From positions 1-24,625 of the IMG/VR virus record IMGVR_UViG_3300026382_000049: a stretch of DNA of 24,625 nt. One strand, 5' to 3'. Of this stretch, positions 20,122 to 24,625 are shown one piece after another. The translations under genes were made by a program, and so were the position numbers. Every line of letters begins with the position of its first letter. Position 1 is the first letter of the stretch. Below the pieces are notes generated by a model. It saw only the letters and a list, made by a program, of their open reading frames with translations, did not search any database and was not told where the DNA came from. The DNA is from a virus.

Positions 20122-21093
20122 ATGAATAGAAAAACACAAAACCCTTATGCAGTTGATAGTATAATTAACTTTTTTAAATTAAAAGACGATAGCGATACAG
20201 AATTAAAAATAAGTTACTTATCAAAAAAGATATTAAATGCAAATAGTAATATGGATGTAAATAGTTTTTACAACATATTAGAGACGGTATTAATGTTTGA
20301 CAAAACTCTATCATCAATTGATGATTTCTATTTCTACAAATATGGACCATCTGTTAAAGTTGAATTAAGATACACATTCTGGCCTAAAAAATTAATTGAA
20401 TATGGTGTAGCGAAACAAGTAGATGCATATATTGTAAGGGAAGGTGAATTCTTTGAAGTTGATATAGATGGGGATAAAATGACAGTTAAACATAAAGCCA
20501 ATCCATTTAAAACAGATGGTAAAGTTATTGGTACATATGCAAGAGCTGTTTTAGCCAATGGACAAACTGTTTTTGCATTTGCTAATGCAGATGAAATAGA
20601 AGCAGCGAAAAGAGCTAGTAAAAGCAAAGGTGGTGCAGTTTGGAAAACATGGGAACTTGAAATGTCGAAGAAAATACCACTAAAAAGACTAATGAAACTT
20701 ATACCTATTCCAACAGAAATAAGTAAAGCTGTTGAGTTAGACAATACAAATTATAAAGACTTAAAGGATGTAGAGAAAGAAGAGTCTGTGAAGAATATGG
20801 AAGATGCTGTTAACGAGCTTAATTCTGAAATAGAAAAAGCGTATACTATAGCTGAGGTTTTATCATTAGAAGGTATTAAATTCGAGCTAATTAAAGGATA
20901 TGTTAAAGTGAATATAGATGAAGTAACTGATGAGCAAGCTAATACTATAGGTTTAAAATTACATCCAAAAACAAAAGATTGTTATATAGCAAAAGCTAAT
21001 GACAAAACTGAATATAAACCCACAAAAAAACAAGAAGAAGATGAAGAAGAAGATGTTGCAGAAGAAATAGTATATGAACCAGTAGAACAATAA
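20122..21093 (+). CDS. recT: RecT-family single-strand annealing protein
   Basis: This 323-residue protein shows the RecT core: YGVAKQVDAYIVREGEFFEV, then KVIGTYARAVLANGQTVFAF with EIEAAKRASK, and WKTWELEMSKKIPLKRLMKL. These correspond to the segments seen in RecT/Bet-like annealing proteins that pair complementary single strands. A long Glu/Lys-rich extension follows, ending acidic. The next gene is a RecE-like nuclease, giving a standard phage exonuclease-annealase pair for recombination-dependent replication or repair. The ribosome site AAAAGGACTAAAAA precedes the ATG. The symbol is used for the family, not for a characterised orthologue. Confidence 0.8.
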   Translation: MNRKTQNPYAVDSIINFFKLKDDSDTELKISYLSKKILNANSNMDVNSFYNILETVLMFDKTLSSIDDFYFYKYGPSVKVELRYTFWPKKLIEYGVAKQVDAYIVREGEFFEVDIDGDKMTVKHKANPFKTDGKVIGTYARAVLANGQTVFAFANADEIEAAKRASKSKGGAVWKTWELEMSKKIPLKRLMKLIPIPTEISKAVELDNTNYKDLKDVEKEESVKNMEDAVNELNSEIEKAYTIAEVLSLEGIKFELIKGYVKVNIDEVTDEQANTIGLKLHPKTKDCYIAKANDKTEYKPTKKQEEDEEEDVAEEIVYEPVEQ

Positions 21094-21134
21094 AATATAA
21101 AAATAATAAAAAAAATAAAAAAAAGGATTTAAAA

Positions 21135-22130
21135 ATGGCAAAAAAATTTATGGAATTAACATTTGACGAAGTATATGCAAATAATACAAAAAAAGACATG
21201 CTTAATCTTATTGGTATAAGTGAAATAGAATGGGATATGATGAGTGAACTTGAACAATTAGAGTATTTAGGTATCCCTCTTAACAAATGGATTAAATTGG
21301 AAGATTATTTATATCACAATCCAATTACTCCCGGATTAAGTAGTAGTGGTATGAAATCTATCTATCACAATACTCCTGCAAAATATAAAGCTTTTAAGGA
21401 TAATCCAGAGTCTGGCAGCAGAGATGCTTTAGTTTTCGGAAGAGCTGTGCACAAAAAAATACTTGAGCCAGAAGAATTTGATAAAGAATATTTTATTTAC
21501 CCTGGTGAAGTTAGAAAGAATAGTGCTGCATACAAAAAATATGTAGAAGATGCTAATGGTAGGGAGCTTATCAAAAGCACAGCTATGGAAGACATTATAG
21601 GAATGGAAGAATCTTTAAGAAATCACTATAACTTCTTAGAGTTATTAAGAGGTGGTTTTAATGAAAGAGCAATGTTTGTGTATGATAAAGAATTTAATGT
21701 TGTTCTGAGAGTAAAGGTTGATGCGGACACAAAAGATAAAGTTATAGATTTAAAAACAACTACTGACGCTTCACCTGAAGCATTTGCTGGAAGTGCTGCT
21801 AAATTTGGATATGATATTCAAAGTTGGTTATATCTTAGAATTGCTGAATTAGGTGGAGATAAGAAAAAAATGTTTGGATTTGTTGCAATTGAAAAAACAA
21901 GACCATATCTTGTTAATGGATTGGTTATAAATCAAGAAGACATTAATTACTATACAGATAAAATATGCAGGAAAGTGTTAGAAGAATATGCATATTGTAT
22001 AGAGACTGGTGATTGGTTTGGATATGAAATGGTTGACTTTCAAAATAAAACTAAACAACCGTTTAAAATAATATCTATGCCAAATTGGTATAAATACAAT
22101 ATAGATGAAAAATTTGGGTTTGAGGGATAA
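21135..22130 (+). CDS. PD-(D/E)XK exonuclease, RecE/exonuclease VIII type
   Basis: The 331-residue protein has the usual order for this nuclease family: the GLSSSGMKSI...TPAKYK entry segment, the helix with the key His (ALVFGRAVHKKILEP), the catalytic pair D...DLKTT (RVKVDADTKDKVIDLKTTTD) and the QSWLYLRI helix. It would chew 5' ends to expose the strand on which RecT acts. It directly follows recT with only 41 bases between, and a weak ribosome site AAAAGGATT. It is shorter than E. coli RecE, matching the nuclease domain alone. Specificity is inferred from the family. Confidence 0.8.
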   Translation: MAKKFMELTFDEVYANNTKKDMLNLIGISEIEWDMMSELEQLEYLGIPLNKWIKLEDYLYHNPITPGLSSSGMKSIYHNTPAKYKAFKDNPESGSRDALVFGRAVHKKILEPEEFDKEYFIYPGEVRKNSAAYKKYVEDANGRELIKSTAMEDIIGMEESLRNHYNFLELLRGGFNERAMFVYDKEFNVVLRVKVDADTKDKVIDLKTTTDASPEAFAGSAAKFGYDIQSWLYLRIAELGGDKKKMFGFVAIEKTRPYLVNGLVINQEDINYYTDKICRKVLEEYAYCIETGDWFGYEMVDFQNKTKQPFKIISMPNWYKYNIDEKFGFEG

Positions 22131-22146
22131 AAAATAGGAGACGAAA

Positions 22147-23547
22147 ATGATTCACAATGTTGTAAGCGAAAGAGTGGTTCTTTCCACTCTTATAAATAAC
22201 AAAGAAATAAGAGAAGAAGTTATAACAGAAATAACATCTGATGTTTTTTTTAATGATTTAAATAAAAATATATTTGATTTTATTTTTGATTTGTATGTAT
22301 CTAAGAAAGAAATAACTCCTGATGTTATTATTGCTGAGTTTAATGAATTCTCGAATAAAGTAGAAGATATATTGTTTACAGCTCCAGCAGTATTGAAAAC
22401 TATACCAATACATATAAAGAATATAAAACAGGCTGCTTACAATAGAAAAATACTTGCAAAGATAGATTTGATAAAAGAAAAAATAAAAAATGGTGAATTT
22501 GTTAACATTAATTCTGAATTTAAGAATATAGAAGTAGAAAGTGATGAGCAAGAAATAAGGTCGTTATCAGACATTATAAAGTCTTATGAGGAGCAAGTTG
22601 AAAAACTTGATGAAAACAACACTGCTACAGGTATACCATCACTTGACAAAAAGATATATACTTCCCCTGGAGATTTGATTATAATTGGAGCAAGACCTTC
22701 TATGGGTAAAACAGCATTTATGTTATCTATAGCACTAAATAAAGTATCTCAAGGATTTGGAGCAACAATTTTTTCTTTAGAAATGCCTGAAGAGAAAATT
22801 ATAGGAAGAGCAATATCTCATCTTGGTAAAATACATATGAAAGAGATAGTTAGAGGTAAATTTAGTGATTATGTAAAGTATAGGGAAACTAAGAACAAAT
22901 TAATAGAAAAGGATGATAGCCTCAAAATCATAGATTCTGTTAACTATCTTCATTCGATATGTATGCAAATAGAAAGGATACATAAAAAGAATCCAAAAAT
23001 AGAAGATTATTTTATAGATCATGCTGGTTTTATAAGAACTAAAGAGGATATTACTGACGACCATAAGAAATTAGGTTTTATAACAAAAGAATTAAAATCT
23101 TTGGCTAAACGATTAGGTGTTAAAATATGGTTACTGTCTCAGTTAAATAGAAATGTTGAACAAAGACCCAACAAAAGACCTACATTATCTGATCTTAGAG
23201 CATCCGGATCAATAGAAGAGGATGCTGATTTAATTTTAGGGTTATATAGAGATTCTTATTATAGAGTAAAGGAAGGTAAAGAAAAAGAAGAGATACACCC
23301 AAATCCTATGGAGATACTTATGTTAAAACAAAGGGATGGTGAAACAGGTACTGTTGAATTAAGTTTTAATGGTCCAATAATGACAGTTGGAGACAATTTT
23401 GCTCAAGAATATATGGCATCACCTAGTAATGTAATTGAGTATGAAAGTCAACCCAATGAAGAAACAAAACAGGGGATAGAGGTTCAATCTTTTCAACAAA
23501 CAGAGATAGATATGCCTGTATTAGATGATTTACCACCAGCATTTTAA
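22147..23547 (+). CDS. dnaB: DnaB-type replicative helicase
   Basis: A 466-residue protein with the DnaB N-terminal helical domain, a linker and the RecA-like motor: Walker A GARPSMGKTA (about 181-190), motif SLEMPEEK, Walker B region DYFIDHAGFI, LLSQLNRNVEQRP and the ASGSIEEDADLILGLYR segment. It unwinds DNA at the fork. The Walker-B partner is DHAGFI where bacterial enzymes have DYLQL, so it is diverged. It has AGGAGACGAAA before the ATG and sits between the nuclease and a loader-like gene, making a compact replication module that may serve the origin at 12596. Confidence 0.9.
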   Translation: MIHNVVSERVVLSTLINNKEIREEVITEITSDVFFNDLNKNIFDFIFDLYVSKKEITPDVIIAEFNEFSNKVEDILFTAPAVLKTIPIHIKNIKQAAYNRKILAKIDLIKEKIKNGEFVNINSEFKNIEVESDEQEIRSLSDIIKSYEEQVEKLDENNTATGIPSLDKKIYTSPGDLIIIGARPSMGKTAFMLSIALNKVSQGFGATIFSLEMPEEKIIGRAISHLGKIHMKEIVRGKFSDYVKYRETKNKLIEKDDSLKIIDSVNYLHSICMQIERIHKKNPKIEDYFIDHAGFIRTKEDITDDHKKLGFITKELKSLAKRLGVKIWLLSQLNRNVEQRPNKRPTLSDLRASGSIEEDADLILGLYRDSYYRVKEGKEKEEIHPNPMEILMLKQRDGETGTVELSFNGPIMTVGDNFAQEYMASPSNVIEYESQPNEETKQGIEVQSFQQTEIDMPVLDDLPPAF

Positions 23548-23565
23548 ATAAAGAAAGGAGCGTAA

Positions 23566-24243
23566 ATGATTAAAAACCCAATAGTATTTGATGGTGAGAT
23601 AGCAAAAAAAATAGGAGTTAATGAGTCTATAGTGTTACAATTTATTTACCAAAACGATGGAGATAAATTGTCAGATATAAAACAAGACATTTGGACATAC
23701 GATCAACTACACAACATAGTAAAAGGATTAATGGAAATAGACTTGGTAAATATGGATAAACCAGGTGTTTATAGTATAAATAAGAAATCAGTATCAATGT
23801 TGTACAAAGAAGAGATTAACAATGCTGATGAACTTGTAAACATAGTATCTAAATATAGTAAGAAATTTGAAGAGATATGGGAGTTTTATAACAAAGACAA
23901 AACTAATAGGGGGTCTAAAAAAAATGCATTTGATAGATGGAATAAATCACCTATATCTAAGTTGCCAATCCCAGTAATAAAAGAAATTATATCTTATTAC
24001 AGGGATACTGTAGAGGATGTTAAATTTACTAAACATTTTTCTACATTCTTATCACAGAAAATTTATGAGAATTACGCCCCAGAATTATGTAAAATAAAAG
24101 ACAAAAATAATGTTGTGTGGAAAGGTTATCTATTTCCGAATTACAGATTTTTTGCTATAGATGGTAATAATGTGTATGCTGTTTATTTTTCTAAGCCAGA
24201 TATAGATAATTACAGAAAAGAAGGTAAAATATGGCAATTATAG
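23566..24243 (+). CDS. Replisome-organiser or helicase-loader-like protein
   Basis: This 225-residue protein begins with a short helical winged-helix-like region (GEIAKKIGVNESIVLQFIYQ...YSINKKS). In the middle it has FEEIWEFYNKDKTNRGSKKN with AFDRWNK, a pattern seen in phage replication initiators that recruit or load DnaB. The last 60 residues are β-rich. Position right after dnaB, with AAAGGAG upstream, supports a role in helicase loading. It overlaps the next gene by 13 bases. No ATPase motif is present, so it is not a DnaC-type loader. Confidence 0.65.
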   Translation: MIKNPIVFDGEIAKKIGVNESIVLQFIYQNDGDKLSDIKQDIWTYDQLHNIVKGLMEIDLVNMDKPGVYSINKKSVSMLYKEEINNADELVNIVSKYSKKFEEIWEFYNKDKTNRGSKKNAFDRWNKSPISKLPIPVIKEIISYYRDTVEDVKFTKHFSTFLSQKIYENYAPELCKIKDKNNVVWKGYLFPNYRFFAIDGNNVYAVYFSKPDIDNYRKEGKIWQL

Positions 24244-24476
24244 AAATACCAGAGCAGAAACGTAGGGAGTTAGAAGAATGGTTAATAAAAAACTCAGGAA
24301 AACAGGTAACAATAAAATACAAAATAGAAAATGATGATTGGATAGGGCTTGGTTTTGAGTATAACAATCATTTAATTGAAACATTGGAATTTTCAATGGA
24401 CACAAATAAATTATTGTTTAATATAATGAATAATTTAAAGTTTAATAAATACAATAAAGTCCTAAACTTTCTATAG
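24231..24476 (+). CDS. 81-residue hypothetical protein
   Basis: The start lies inside the end of the previous gene, with GAAGGTAAAAT as ribosome site. The protein (MAIIEIPEQKRRELEEWLIK...) has a helical beginning, a short strand region (KQVTIKYKIENDDWIGLGFE) and a helix at the end. No family is recognised. Overlap with the loader-like gene suggests coupled expression. Confidence 0.6.
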   Translation: MAIIEIPEQKRRELEEWLIKNSGKQVTIKYKIENDDWIGLGFEYNNHLIETLEFSMDTNKLLFNIMNNLKFNKYNKVLNFL

Positions 24477-24483
24477 TTTTTGA

Positions 24484-24489
24484 TATAAT
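24484..24489 (+). promoter_or_regulatory. Host-like -10 of the last gene
   Basis: TATAAT in TTTTTGATATAATTAC, 20 bases before the ATG at 24510; same extended -10 form as at 16597 and 8240. Confidence 0.6.
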
Positions 24490-24509
24490 TACATAAAAAA
24501 GGAAGACTA

Positions 24510-24625
24510 ATGTTAAAAAAAGAAATGCAGATGTATTTGGATACATTTAAGGAATATGAAACAGAAGAAAAAGAAGCGTTAAAAAAGATTTCAATAGCAG
24601 CACAATCACTAACTGATGAAGAAAT
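24510..24625 (+). CDS. Partial gene cut by the window end
   Basis: An ATG after AAAAAAGGAAGACTA opens a frame for at least 38 codons (MLKKEMQMYLDTFKEYETEE...), helical and highly charged, running off the right edge. No function can be given. Confidence 0.55.
   Translation, partial: MLKKEMQMYLDTFKEYETEEKEALKKISIAAQSLTDEE

Noticed and set aside
20996-21286. Hydrophobic minus-strand frame opposite the recT and nuclease genes
   Set aside because: It is opposite two well-recognised genes; hydrophobicity results from reading Glu/Lys codons in reverse.

Overview
The window is a piece of a bacteriophage genome from an AT-rich bacterial host. Virion genes (portal, several head or virion proteins), a holin, an M15-type endolysin, an exonuclease/RecT pair, a DnaB-type helicase with a loader-like partner and part of a phage-encoded multisubunit RNA polymerase (C-terminal half of beta') all occur within 24.6 kb. 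Many genes are preceded by an extended -10 of the form TTTTGATATAAT with no clear -35. That style is common in Campylobacterota, so such a host (Arcobacter, Campylobacter or Sulfurimonas-like) is my best guess. It is an inference and other AT-rich hosts are not excluded.

Layout. (1) 1-3880, minus strand: small genes separated by unusually structured, visibly more GC-rich intergenic DNA. Four units each carry the same promoter module (GGTATATATA followed at once by a GAGAAGTT/AACTTCTC hairpin), and several end in terminators. Positions about 479-1045 have no convincing gene but are dense in perfect inverted repeats, a possible H-type pseudoknot and three copies of a motif found a fourth time at 3111-3133. 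I interpret this as a large structured RNA or long structured 3' region. (2) 3920-4264, plus strand: a lone HNH endonuclease. (3) 4239-10951, minus strand: virion block with portal, an HTH-like protein, an 827-residue virion-type protein and a 337-residue protein with repeated EKVA motifs. (4) 10986-13266: a plasmid-type Rep_3 initiator next to three 33-bp iterons, suggesting the phage can replicate as a plasmid. (5) 13284-16575, minus strand: a KOW/SH3-like protein, a small basic protein, a holin and the RNA polymerase beta' C-terminal part. (6) 16637-18971, plus strand: two probable structural proteins. (7) 19077-20097: a small gene behind a second type of structured leader, the endolysin and a second HNH endonuclease. 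(8) 20122 to the end, plus strand: RecT, RecE-like nuclease, DnaB helicase, loader-like protein and two small genes, the last cut by the window end.

Two promoter classes coexist. Structural and replication genes use host-like TATAAT promoters. Six positions carry GGTATATATA followed by a strong 5'-UTR hairpin, either a GAGAAGTT type or a type with a GUAA tetraloop. Because the phage encodes its own polymerase subunit, the second class may be read by the phage enzyme or by a phage factor; this is inference. The most notable points are the structured RNA region with its compensating repeat, the hairpin-led promoter family, and iteron/Rep_3 replication together with a phage RNA polymerase.
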